From NCBI GenBank assembly GCA_024687845.1, contig JAILEL010000245.1:1-16673 (forward strand): DNA of 16,673 bases. Reading direction: 5' to 3'. How positions within the stretch are numbered: position 1 is the stretch's first letter; each line of letters starts with the position of its first letter. Under the pieces are notes generated by a model. The model ran no database searches. It saw only the letters and a list, made by a program, of their open reading frames with translations, and was not told the origin of the DNA. Origin of the DNA: Eubacterium sp. GTDB lineage: Bacteria > Bacillota_A > Clostridia > Lachnospirales > Lachnospiraceae. The position numbers were made by a program, and so were the translations under genes. This document shows positions 1 to 5,971 of the stretch, in pieces.

Positions 1-146
1 CTCTTGATTCCACACACGTCTTACAGGTTTTATTAAGCAAGCTTATAAAATCTGCAGACGGTGTTCTACTGCCTCCTTGCGGAGGCAATAAATCGTGTAT
101 TCTGAGTTACTGCTTCGCAGTTACGATAAGAACTATGAATAGTAAC
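1..146. repeat. Hairpin-rich intergenic repeat, right part (cut by window start)
   Basis: This gene-free stretch is a chain of palindromes ending in the motif ATGAATAGTAAC (135-146). Visible stems are: a long imperfect hairpin at about 14-64 (outer arms ACACGTCT 14-21 and AGAC-G-GTGT 56-64, apex TTAAGC-AA-GCTTA around 34-45); TGCCTCC-TTGC-GGAGGCA at 70-87; and ACTGC-TTC-GCAGT at 109-121. It shares TTAAGCAAGCTTA (reverse complement), GGAGGCAATA and the GAATAGTAAC end with the complete composite element at 3282-3564, so I take it as another member whose left end lies before the window. From 147 to 298, the leader of the next gene, I see no other gene and no confident promoter. Confidence 0.7.
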
Positions 147-298
147 GTCCCTATGACATAAAATAGATATTATTCACAAGATATATGTCGATTTTATCTG
201 TGGTTTTTGTTATTATCAAAGCATAGTGTTTAATCGGTGATTTGCTGATATGATACTACTATGTAAAGAACTATTATTTTACACGAAAGGATTTAATT

Positions 299-1639
299 AT
301 GGGTTTTAGCAAAGATTTTATGTGGGGAGCTGCAACTGCGTCTTATCAGATAGAGGGTGCGTATGACGAAGATGGCAAGGGACTTGGAATCTGGGATGTG
401 ACTGCAAAGCCTGAGGGGCTTATTAGACATCGTGAAAATGGAAATGTTGCCTGCGACCATTATCATAGATATAAAGACGATATAAAGCTTTTCAAACAGC
501 TGGGAATAAAGTATTACAGATTTTCTATCAGCTGGCCGAGAGTGATTCCTGATGGGACGGGGGAGGTGAATCCTAAGGGACTGAAGTTCTACAGCGATTT
601 AGTTGATGAGCTTCTTGCTGCTGGGATAACACCTATGGTTACGCTTTTCCACTGGGATATTCCATATGAGCTATATCTTAAAGGTGCTTACGGTAATCCT
701 GACTTTCCTGACTGGTTTGAAAATTATACTAAGGTAGTGGTGGATGCACTGTCTGATAGAGTAAAGTACTGGATAACATTTAACGAACCACAGTGCTTTA
801 TAGGAAATGGATATTGGTATGGCGGACATGCTCCATTCCAGAAATGCGATAATAGAACTGTTTTAAGAATGATTCATAATTATCTGCTTGCTCATGGCAA
901 GTCGGTAAGATGCATTAGAAAAAATGCTAAGCTTGAACCGATTATTGGTTTTGCGCCGATCGGACCTGCAAGAATTCCTGCATCTGATTCACCAGAAGAT
1001 ATAGAAAAGGCGAGAAAAGATACATTTTCACTTAATGACATGTTTTTCTCTCTGGCAATTTATTCAGATCCTATAATGCTTGGCAGATATCCTGATGATG
1101 CTTATGAGGTTTTTGGTGATGATATGGTAGTTCCTGCTGAAGGAGATATGGAACTTATTTCAGAACCGATAGATTTCTATGGCATGAACATCTATTATTC
1201 ATCTGCTGATTATGTTGAAAATGGATACTGTGCTAATGAGTATCAGGGCGTTCCAAGAACTGCCATTGGCTGGGTGATCGATCCTAAGGTAATGTACTGG
1301 TCATCGAAGTTTATGTACGAGCGTTACAACAAGCCGGTTCTTATTACTGAAAATGGAATAGCAGTGAATGATGTTATTTCCCTGGATGGAAAATGTCATG
1401 ATCCTCAGAGAATAGACTATATCCAGAGATATCTGAGAGAGTATAGAAGAGCAGCTGAGGAAGGTATACCAATTATGGGATATATGTACTGGTCTGCTAT
1501 GGATAATTTCGAATGGGCTCAAGGCTATGACATGAGATTTGGACTTATCCACGTTAATTATCAGACACAGGAGAGAATAATCAAGGATTCAGGTTACTGG
1601 TATAAGACAGTAATTGAAAGTAATGGTGAAAAGATATAG
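299..1639 (+). CDS. GH1 family beta-glucosidase
   Basis: A 446-residue glycoside hydrolase family 1 enzyme, the usual length for the family, expected to hydrolyse beta-1,4-linked glucosides such as cellobiose by a retaining mechanism. The N-terminal GH1 signature (FMWGAATASYQIEGA) is present, as is the acid/base motif TFNEP (Glu163) and the nucleophile motif ITENG (Glu351). The NFEWAQGY segment near residue 405 resembles true beta-glucosidases rather than 6-phospho-glucosidases, so uptake of unphosphorylated sugar is likely. There is no signal peptide, so it should be cytoplasmic. The start is supported by GAAAGG nine bases upstream. It appears to be a single-gene unit closed by a terminator at 1694-1723. 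The exact substrate (beta-glucoside, galactoside or fucoside) cannot be told from sequence alone. Confidence 0.93.
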   Translation: MGFSKDFMWGAATASYQIEGAYDEDGKGLGIWDVTAKPEGLIRHRENGNVACDHYHRYKDDIKLFKQLGIKYYRFSISWPRVIPDGTGEVNPKGLKFYSDLVDELLAAGITPMVTLFHWDIPYELYLKGAYGNPDFPDWFENYTKVVVDALSDRVKYWITFNEPQCFIGNGYWYGGHAPFQKCDNRTVLRMIHNYLLAHGKSVRCIRKNAKLEPIIGFAPIGPARIPASDSPEDIEKARKDTFSLNDMFFSLAIYSDPIMLGRYPDDAYEVFGDDMVVPAEGDMELISEPIDFYGMNIYYSSADYVENGYCANEYQGVPRTAIGWVIDPKVMYWSSKFMYERYNKPVLITENGIAVNDVISLDGKCHDPQRIDYIQRYLREYRRAAEEGIPIMGYMYWSAMDNFEWAQGYDMRFGLIHVNYQTQERIIKDSGYWYKTVIESNGEKI

Positions 1640-1669
1640 TTACTTATCTCATGAACTGTGAATAGTAAC
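1639..1669 (+). repeat. 31-bp GTTACT...AGTAAC element, compact form
   Basis: This element begins on the last base of the GH1 stop codon. It has 6-bp inverted ends GTTACT (1639-1644) and AGTAAC (1664-1669), with ATCTCATGA and ACTGTGAAT between them. Its reverse complement is found at 3224-3254 with one mismatch in 31 bases, and its two halves flank the long composite element at 3282-3564. It is oriented toward nrdR and lies 34 bp before that gene's proposed -35 box. Confidence 0.8.
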
Positions 1670-1693
1670 AACATATAATAACACAAGATAATG

Positions 1694-1723
1694 GGGTAGA
1701 GGTTGCATCTCTACCCTATTTTT
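1694..1723 (+). terminator. Rho-independent terminator of the GH1 gene
   Basis: A perfect 8-bp stem GGGTAGAG (1694-1701) / CTCTACCC (1709-1716) with a 7-nt loop is followed by TATTTTT. It ends the beta-glucosidase transcript. The loop may also hold the -35 region of the nrdR promoter. Confidence 0.88.
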
Positions 1724-1731
1724 GCTATAAT
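1703..1731 (+). promoter_or_regulatory. Putative promoter of nrdR-yigZ
   Basis: A perfect -10 box TATAAT (1726-1731) is preceded, with exactly 17 bp between, by TTGCAT (1703-1708), a weak -35 match (3 of 6). The -35 lies in the loop of the upstream terminator. The predicted leader is about 55 nt. No NrdR box is evident near this promoter. Confidence 0.5.
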
Positions 1732-1792
1732 CACTTCCGGGCAAAGATACATTTTTGCTTAATATATTCAAATGTTACTCAAGGAGAAAAAC

Positions 1793-2242
1793 ATGAAGTG
1801 TCCATTTTGTTCTGATGATAATACGAGGGTAATTGATTCAAGACCGGCAGATGATAATACTGCTATCAGACGTCGCCGTCAGTGTGATGTATGTGGAAAA
1901 AGATTTACAACCTATGAGAAGGTTGAGGCAATTCCGCTTATGGTTATTAAAAAGGATAAGTCTAGAGAACCATATGACAGAGAAAAGCTTATGCAGGGTA
2001 TCATAAGAAGCTGTCATAAGAGACCGGTTTCGATGGATAGAATTGAAGATTGTGTAAATGAGATTGAGGCTGAGATCTATAACAAAGAGTCCAGAGAGAT
2101 TGACAGCACAATTATCGGAAGTATCGTGATGGATAAGATTAAGGATCTAGATGGAGTAGCATATGTAAGATTTGCATCCGTATATCGTGAATTCAAGGAT
2201 GTAAATACATTTATGGATGAGTTGAAGAAGCTTCTGGGATAA
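1793..2242 (+). CDS. nrdR: Transcriptional repressor NrdR
   Basis: A 149-residue protein, the usual NrdR length, that represses ribonucleotide reductase genes in response to dATP/ATP bound in its ATP-cone. The N-terminal zinc ribbon is complete: Cys3 and Cys6 in MKCPFC, Cys31 and Cys34 in QCDVCGKRF. Between them is the arginine-rich DNA-contact stretch (IRRRRQC). An ATP-cone domain fills about residues 46-136 ([15 protein letters not shown] onward). I chose the ATG at 1793, not the in-frame ATG at 1772, because AAGGAG (1781-1786) sits six bases before it and MKCPFC is the conserved N-terminus. yigZ follows after 39 bp on the same strand, so they are probably cotranscribed. No ribonucleotide reductase gene is in the window, so it acts on targets elsewhere. 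Confidence 0.96.
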   Translation: MKCPFCSDDNTRVIDSRPADDNTAIRRRRQCDVCGKRFTTYEKVEAIPLMVIKKDKSREPYDREKLMQGIIRSCHKRPVSMDRIEDCVNEIEAEIYNKESREIDSTIIGSIVMDKIKDLDGVAYVRFASVYREFKDVNTFMDELKKLLG

Positions 2243-2281
2243 GCTTTAGTGATAAAGAATATAATCACGGAGTAGAGTGTT

Positions 2282-2899
2282 TTGTCAGATAAAAAGATAA
2301 TTACCATAGCAGGTAATTCGGAAGTAATAATTAAAAAATCAAGATTTCTCGGTATGGCAGCAAATGTATCCACGGAGGAAGAGGCTCAGCAGATTATTGC
2401 TGCTACGAGAAAAGAGCATTACAGTGCCAGACATGTCTGCTATGCATACAGTATAGGTGAAGAAAATCCCAGACTCAAGTTTTCTGATGATGGGGAACCA
2501 GGTGGAACAGCCGGAAAGCCTATACTTGATGTCGTAACGGGATCTGGCATTTATAATATTATTATAGTAGTTACGAGATATTTTGGGGGTGTTCTTCTTG
2601 GAACGGGAGGACTGGTAAGAGCATATACTCAGGCAGCGGCAGAAGCTGTAGATGCCTGCACCTGCAAAAAGGTTATGCTTAGCGATATATATGATATAGG
2701 GCTGGAATATGGAGACTATGATAAGATTAGATTTATATTAGACAGCAAGGAAGATATATCCTACGAAACCCAGTATTCAGATAAAGTTATAATAAATGCA
2801 GTTATACCAGTAGAATTATCAGAACAGATAATTCAGACAATTACTGAAAAAACTGCCGGAAAGGCAGTTTTCAGACATATAGATACAAAAGTCCTATAA
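2282..2899 (+). CDS. YigZ/IMPACT family protein
   Basis: A 205-residue member of the UPF0029 (IMPACT/YigZ) family, with the N-terminal IMPACT domain (about residues 15-125) carrying the signatures SDDGEPGGTAGKPIL and TRYFGGVLLGTGGLVRAY, and a C-terminal DUF1949-like domain. The molecular role of bacterial members is poorly defined; eukaryotic IMPACT proteins affect translation control, but that cannot be carried over. The start is TTG, supported by GGAG at 2269-2272. The next in-frame ATG would remove the conserved KKSRFLG segment. The last 50 bases of coding sequence contain a hairpin that seems to be the terminator of the convergent neighbour, and the stop codon directly abuts that gene's stop. 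Confidence 0.93.
   Translation: MSDKKIITIAGNSEVIIKKSRFLGMAANVSTEEEAQQIIAATRKEHYSARHVCYAYSIGEENPRLKFSDDGEPGGTAGKPILDVVTGSGIYNIIIVVTRYFGGVLLGTGGLVRAYTQAAAEAVDACTCKKVMLSDIYDIGLEYGDYDKIRFILDSKEDISYETQYSDKVIINAVIPVELSEQIIQTITEKTAGKAVFRHIDTKVL
2847..2871 (-). terminator. Terminator of the minus-strand small gene, inside yigZ coding sequence
   Basis: AAAACTGCC (2849-2857) and GGCAGTTTT (2863-2871) form a perfect 9-bp stem with a 5-nt loop. Read on the minus strand the stem ends in GGCAGTTTTTT, a classical intrinsic terminator 29 bp past the stop of the gene at 2900-3181. It lies wholly within the last codons of yigZ. On the plus strand only four T follow the GC part, so it may also work weakly for yigZ. 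Confidence 0.7.
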
Positions 2900-3181
2900 T
2901 CACTCCCATGCGTGATCTTCTTCGATTACATGAAAATCCAGATAATCGAATTCAATAGCTTCTACAAAATTATCTTTTCCGAATCTTGTTCGGGCATGCT
3001 TTATGAATTCGGTTTTATTACTGTCGAGCCAGATTGGAACAGCCAGATCGAATTCCGTGCAGAGCATTTCTAAAGCTTTATAAACCTTAGCTGTTCTTGA
3101 CATTTCTTTACCTTCAAGGCAGATTACCTTATCCTTTAATAGGTGATTTTCGCTGATTACTTTTCCCCAGACTCTGAACAT
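2900..3181 (-). CDS. Small conserved-looking protein of unknown function
   Basis: A 93-residue acidic soluble protein beginning MFRVWGKVISENHLLKD and ending FDYLDFHVIEEDHAWE. I recognise the type as a small hypothetical seen in Lachnospiraceae but cannot name a domain. It has no signal peptide, membrane segment or metal motif; the many charged residues and aromatic C-terminus suggest a compact cytosolic fold. The start at 3181 is chosen because AGGAG (3193-3197) precedes it at a fitting distance; the longer frame to 3256 would begin inside the repeat element at 3224-3254 and has no ribosome binding site. It is convergent with yigZ with no bases between the two stop codons. Confidence 0.72.
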   Translation of the reverse strand: MFRVWGKVISENHLLKDKVICLEGKEMSRTAKVYKALEMLCTEFDLAVPIWLDSNKTEFIKHARTRFGKDNFVEAIEFDYLDFHVIEEDHAWE

Positions 3182-3223
3182 ATTATTATTTTCTCCTAAA
3201 CTTATATTTTTTGCAATATTTTT

Positions 3224-3254
3224 GTTACTATTCACAGTACATGAGATAAGTAAC
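3224..3254 (-). repeat. 31-bp GTTACT...AGTAAC element, second compact copy
   Basis: The reverse complement of the element at 1639-1669 with a single mismatch (30 of 31 identical), with the same GTTACT/AGTAAC ends. It lies in the leader of the minus-strand gene that starts at 3181 and points toward it. Its right half also pairs with the start of the composite element next to it: CATGAGATAAGT (3240-3251) with ACTTATCTCATG (3286-3297), extended by AACAAAAA / TTTTTGTTT, gives a roughly 20-bp stem with one bulge at 3240-3297. Confidence 0.82.
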
Positions 3255-3281
3255 AAAAATGACTGCTTGCAGGCACTTTTT

Positions 3282-3564
3282 GTTTACTTATCTCATGATA
3301 CCTGTGAAGCAGGAACTCAAAAAGCATGATTCAGTGCCTCAGCACCAGCTCTCGATTCGCAGAATAGAGAGTCCTCAGCATAGCTGAGGATGCGTTCTGC
3401 ATAGCAGTACCAATACTTGCTATGCAAGTATTGCATATCACGAAGTGATATGGCACAAGGAGGCAATAGAACATCGAATATTAGGCTTATTTAAGCTTGC
3501 TTAAGAATAAGCCATATTCGATGTGGACTTAAGAATGCTTTTTGAGTTAACTGTGAATAGTAAC
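3282..3564 (+). repeat. Composite palindromic intergenic element (31-bp element split by a hairpin cassette)
   Basis: The ends match the two halves of the 31-bp element: GTTTACTTATCTCATGA (3282-3298) and AACTGTGAATAGTAAC (3549-3564). Between them are, in order: a direct-repeat copy CTGTGAA (3302-3308, partner 3551-3557); a perfect 14-bp inverted repeat (3314-3327 with 3535-3548, AACTCAAAAAGCAT and its complement); and inside it stems GTGC/GCAC (3334-3345), CTCT..ATTC-GCA-GAAT..AGAG (3349-3371), CCTCAGC-ATA-GCTGAGG (3373-3389), CTGC-ATA-GCAG (3397-3407), CAATACTTGC-TAT-GCAAGTATTG (3411-3433), CATATCAC-GAA-GTGATATG (3434-3452) and a 54-nt hairpin (3471-3524). No ORF of note or ribosome binding site is seen. 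This and the copy at 3224-3254 account for most of the gene-free stretch 3182-3631. Confidence 0.82.
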
Positions 3565-3587
3565 TGACATAAAGCTTAGTAATCCAA

Positions 3588-3622
3588 AAGTGAGTCAAAA
3601 GAAATGTTCTTTCGACTCACTT
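3588..3622 (-). terminator. Terminator-like hairpin after the trigger-factor-like gene
   Basis: AAGTGAGTC (3588-3596) pairs perfectly with GACTCACTT (3614-3622), and AAAGAA/TTCTTT extends the stem inside. It starts ten bases past the stop codon of the minus-strand gene at 3632-4771. Only four T follow the stem on the minus strand, so termination could be moderate. Confidence 0.65.
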
Positions 3623-3631
3623 GTAAATTAC

Positions 3632-4771
3632 TTATTCTTCGGTTGTTCCAAAGTCATCAACCATTTCACCAGCTTCAGCGTCTGTTGCTGTGCCTTCAAC
3701 TGGAACTGCATTTTCATATACAAAATCAGTTACCTTGTTGTAGAGAACTTCATAATAGAAGTCATCATCCTGATATCCATAGGTTTTCTTAAGTGTCTCT
3801 ATATCAGAGATACCTGACTGATCCATGAGCTCCTGCTTCTTTGCTTCAACCTCTTCGTCCTTAACTTCGATTGACTCTGCCTCAGCAATTGCTACCATGA
3901 TCATTCTTTCACGAATGAAATCTTCAACACTCTCCTGAACCTGATTCTTAAATGTTTCTTCATCGTAACCAAAATTGGAAAGGTATGCTGAAAGATCCAT
4001 GCCATTTGACTCAGCTGCCTCAGTTACACCGCTGATCATATAATCAACTCGTGCTTTAACAACTGCTTCTGGATATTCAGATACTGTACTACTATCCTTA
4101 ACCTTCTGAATCACTGCATTTTTATCAGTTGAAAGGTCTGACTCAGCAGCCTCTTCCTCAAGATGAGTTCTTGTAGCTGCTTCAAAATCCTTTGTTGTCT
4201 GATAATCTGTTGCTGATGCGATAAGAGCATTATCATACTTTGGCGCATTTTTCTTAACTATATAGTTAAGCGTAGTCTTAAATAATGCATCTTTTCCAGC
4301 AAGTGTTTCACTGCCGTAATCATCAGGGAAAGTAACATTTACTTCAAATTCATCACCTGGCTTATGACCACTTATCTGCTCTTCAAAATCATCAATGAAG
4401 CTGTGGCTTCCAAGAGTAAGGTCATAACCTGCACCCTGTGAATCTCCACCTTCAAAGGCTTCACCATCAACATATCCTACAAAGTCAATGTTAACTGCAT
4501 CACCCATTGTAGCGGTGCCCTCTTTAACCTGTTCCTCTTTAGTATTGTCTTCAATAAGACTATCAATCTCAGCCTGAATGTCTTCATCAGTTACTTCAGT
4601 TTTTGATGGTGTATATTCAACACCCTTATAGGTACCAAGTGTTACGTATTTTGCAAAATTCTCCTTCTGTTCTTTGATTGAAGAAGTTTCTTCAGTCTTC
4701 TTTCCGCAACCACCTAAAACGGAAAGAATCATAACGCCTATAAGCACTGCGCTAATCTTTCTGCTTCTCAT
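3632..4771 (-). CDS. Trigger-factor-like lipoprotein (peptidyl-prolyl isomerase)
   Basis: A 379-residue protein with a lipoprotein signal: MRSRK, a hydrophobic stretch, then the lipobox LGGC with Cys22 as the predicted lipidated residue. An FKBP-type isomerase domain occupies about residues 89-172 (DAVNIDFVGYVDGEAFEGG onward), followed by a helical region like the C-terminal arm domain of trigger factor (about 180-350) and an acidic tail. The N-terminal ribosome-binding domain of true trigger factor is missing and replaced by the signal, so it should act outside the membrane as a folding catalyst or chaperone for exported proteins, broadly like PrsA. This role is inference. AAGGA (4779-4783) precedes the start. 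It sits downstream of, and co-directional with, the phosphoesterase gene. Confidence 0.88.
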   Translation of the reverse strand: MRSRKISAVLIGVMILSVLGGCGKKTEETSSIKEQKENFAKYVTLGTYKGVEYTPSKTEVTDEDIQAEIDSLIEDNTKEEQVKEGTATMGDAVNIDFVGYVDGEAFEGGDSQGAGYDLTLGSHSFIDDFEEQISGHKPGDEFEVNVTFPDDYGSETLAGKDALFKTTLNYIVKKNAPKYDNALIASATDYQTTKDFEAATRTHLEEEAAESDLSTDKNAVIQKVKDSSTVSEYPEAVVKARVDYMISGVTEAAESNGMDLSAYLSNFGYDEETFKNQVQESVEDFIRERMIMVAIAEAESIEVKDEEVEAKKQELMDQSGISDIETLKKTYGYQDDDFYYEVLYNKVTDFVYENAVPVEGTATDAEAGEMVDDFGTTEE

Positions 4772-4815
4772 AATTTTTTCCTTTCATAATGTAACATATG
4801 TATTACAACCACACG

Positions 4816-4844
4816 ATAATAACATAAACCTTAAAAAAAATAAA
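4816..4844 (-). promoter_or_regulatory. Putative promoter of the trigger-factor-like gene
   Basis: On the minus strand TTTATT (4844-4839), 17 bp, then TATTAT (4821-4816). The spacer contains much of a run of eight T. The match is moderate and the leader would be about 40 nt. Confidence 0.4.
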
Positions 4845-4873
4845 GAGATATTTATGAAAAATGGGTGACTTTT

Positions 4874-4887
4874 GTTACTATTTGCGG
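4874..4887 (-). repeat. Single copy of the AATAGTAAC intergenic motif
   Basis: On the minus strand this reads CCGCAAATAGTAAC, followed by AAAAG, a degenerate copy of the right end of the 31-bp element. It lies six bases past the stop of the phosphoesterase gene, about 29 bp before the proposed promoter of the trigger-factor-like gene, and points toward that gene. Confidence 0.5.
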
Positions 4888-4892
4888 TTAAT

Positions 4893-5684
4893 TTACTCTT
4901 CCTCAGGAGTTTCAAGGTAAAAAACCTCTTCATCCTCAAGGCGTATCATTGCCATATTTGCAGCAGGAAATCTTTCCTTATATACATAACCACAATCTAT
5001 ATTAATGTACCTGGTATTTGTTTTCTCCATATCCTTTACAAATACCGTTCCACCTGTATAGTAAGACGTAGAAGCAATAGTAGGTGTATGTCCAAACACA
5101 ACTGTTTTATCCCTTACTCCATCTATCTCCAGCACATCGTCACGTGCCCAGATATTATAGGTCTGAATATCGCTGTAATTGTATTTTCTTAATATCTTTT
5201 TTGTATTTTTATTTTTGGGGTCAAGATACCCTGCATGTACTACAATGAAATCCTTGTCATTTATAGTAAGCTCTTTATAATAAGGAATCTCTTTGATCAG
5301 ATCACTCCACTTTTGAAAATCCTCACTGTCACATTCATGATCTCTGATAAGTTCTTTCAAAGTCCCATATCTATCCAGATTAACAAGTGAAACATACCGT
5401 CTGTTCACATATTCCAATATTTTCTCTCTTGATTCCTTATCCTTCATGCAAGTAGCAAAAACACGGCAATAATATGCGAATTCGTCATCATGATTTCCGA
5501 GGGTAAAGGACACATTTTCCGGATGGTCTTCCAGATATCTTAGCATTTCATAACTCTGGGGACCTCTGTCAACAATATCACCTGCTATAATGAGATTGTC
5601 ATCATCACCAAATTCAACTTTTTCCAGCATTTTCTGAAATTCATCAAAGCAACCATGAATGTCTGATATCACATACGTGCTCAT
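4893..5684 (-). CDS. PPP-type metallophosphoesterase
   Basis: A 263-residue calcineurin-like phosphoesterase with the full set of metal and phosphate motifs: DIHG (Asp8, His10), GDIVDRG (Asp36, Asp39-Arg40), GNHD (Asn64, His65), VVHAG and VFGHTP further on. The GDxVDRG and GNHD pattern places it with the PPP group that includes bacterial Ser/Thr protein phosphatases and symmetrical Ap4A hydrolases; which substrate it uses cannot be told here. It should be cytoplasmic. I chose the ATG at 5684 (MSTYVISDIHG) because GGGAGA (5692-5697) precedes it by seven bases; the longer frame from 5738 adds residues with no ribosome binding site. It ends in three glutamates. Confidence 0.88.
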   Translation of the reverse strand: MSTYVISDIHGCFDEFQKMLEKVEFGDDDNLIIAGDIVDRGPQSYEMLRYLEDHPENVSFTLGNHDDEFAYYCRVFATCMKDKESREKILEYVNRRYVSLVNLDRYGTLKELIRDHECDSEDFQKWSDLIKEIPYYKELTINDKDFIVVHAGYLDPKNKNTKKILRKYNYSDIQTYNIWARDDVLEIDGVRDKTVVFGHTPTIASTSYYTGGTVFVKDMEKTNTRYINIDCGYVYKERFPAANMAMIRLEDEEVFYLETPEEE

Positions 5685-5742
5685 CCCATAATCTCCCTCA
5701 AAAGAATAATAAAGAGTATGCTCCCCCCAGAACAACAATCTA

Positions 5743-5770
5743 ATTTTATCATATCTTCATAAAATAACAA
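5743..5770 (-). promoter_or_regulatory. Putative promoter of the phosphoesterase gene
   Basis: On the minus strand TTGTTA (5770-5765), 16 bp, then TAAAAT (5748-5743). It is about 60 bp upstream of the chosen ATG. The match to consensus is moderate. Confidence 0.4.
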
Positions 5771-5806
5771 TTGACTACATTGCTAAGAATAATGCGTGTT
5801 TCAGCA

Positions 5807-5822
5807 GTTTTAATAGTAACAA
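5807..5822 (+). repeat. Single copy of the AATAGTAACA intergenic motif
   Basis: AGTTTTAATAGTAACA is a degenerate copy of the right end of the 31-bp element. It points toward the dUTPase gene and is about 40 bp before that gene's proposed -35 box. Confidence 0.5.
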
Positions 5823-5861
5823 TGAACATGTAAAATGCGTTATTACAGATGCATGAAGATA

Positions 5862-5890
5862 TTTACATCTAAACAATCAGATGATATGAT
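5862..5890 (+). promoter_or_regulatory. Putative promoter of the dUTPase gene
   Basis: TTTACA (5862-5867), a 17-bp spacer, then TATGAT (5885-5890): five of six and five of six matches to the sigma-A consensus. The leader to the chosen ATG would be about 75 nt. Confidence 0.6.
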
Positions 5891-5971
5891 TCTATACATA
5901 TCTGTAATGTGTATGATTATTTATTTAAGCATAATGATAATATAATCGAAGTCCAGAAAGGATATCATCAA

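Noticed and set aside
155..189. GACAT...ATGTC palindrome upstream of the GH1 gene as an operator
   Set aside because: The arms are only five bases in very AT-rich DNA, and no clear promoter lies next to it, so chance cannot be excluded.
1772..1792. Longer nrdR start at 1772
   Set aside because: The added residues MLLKEKN are encoded over the AAGGAG ribosome binding site of the real start and are not part of the conserved N-terminus.
3282..3564. CRISPR array or IS element as an explanation of the repeat region
   Set aside because: The units are palindromes of differing sequence without regular repeat-spacer spacing, and there is no transposase or open frame of adequate length.
3590..3817. 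Open frames on the plus strand over the trigger-factor-like gene
   Set aside because: They lie antisense to a well-supported gene, begin inside its terminator hairpin, and have no ribosome binding site or recognisable protein.
5909..5971. Longer dUTPase start at 5909
   Set aside because: It lacks a ribosome binding site, and the added residues overlap the AAGGA that serves the ATG at 5972.
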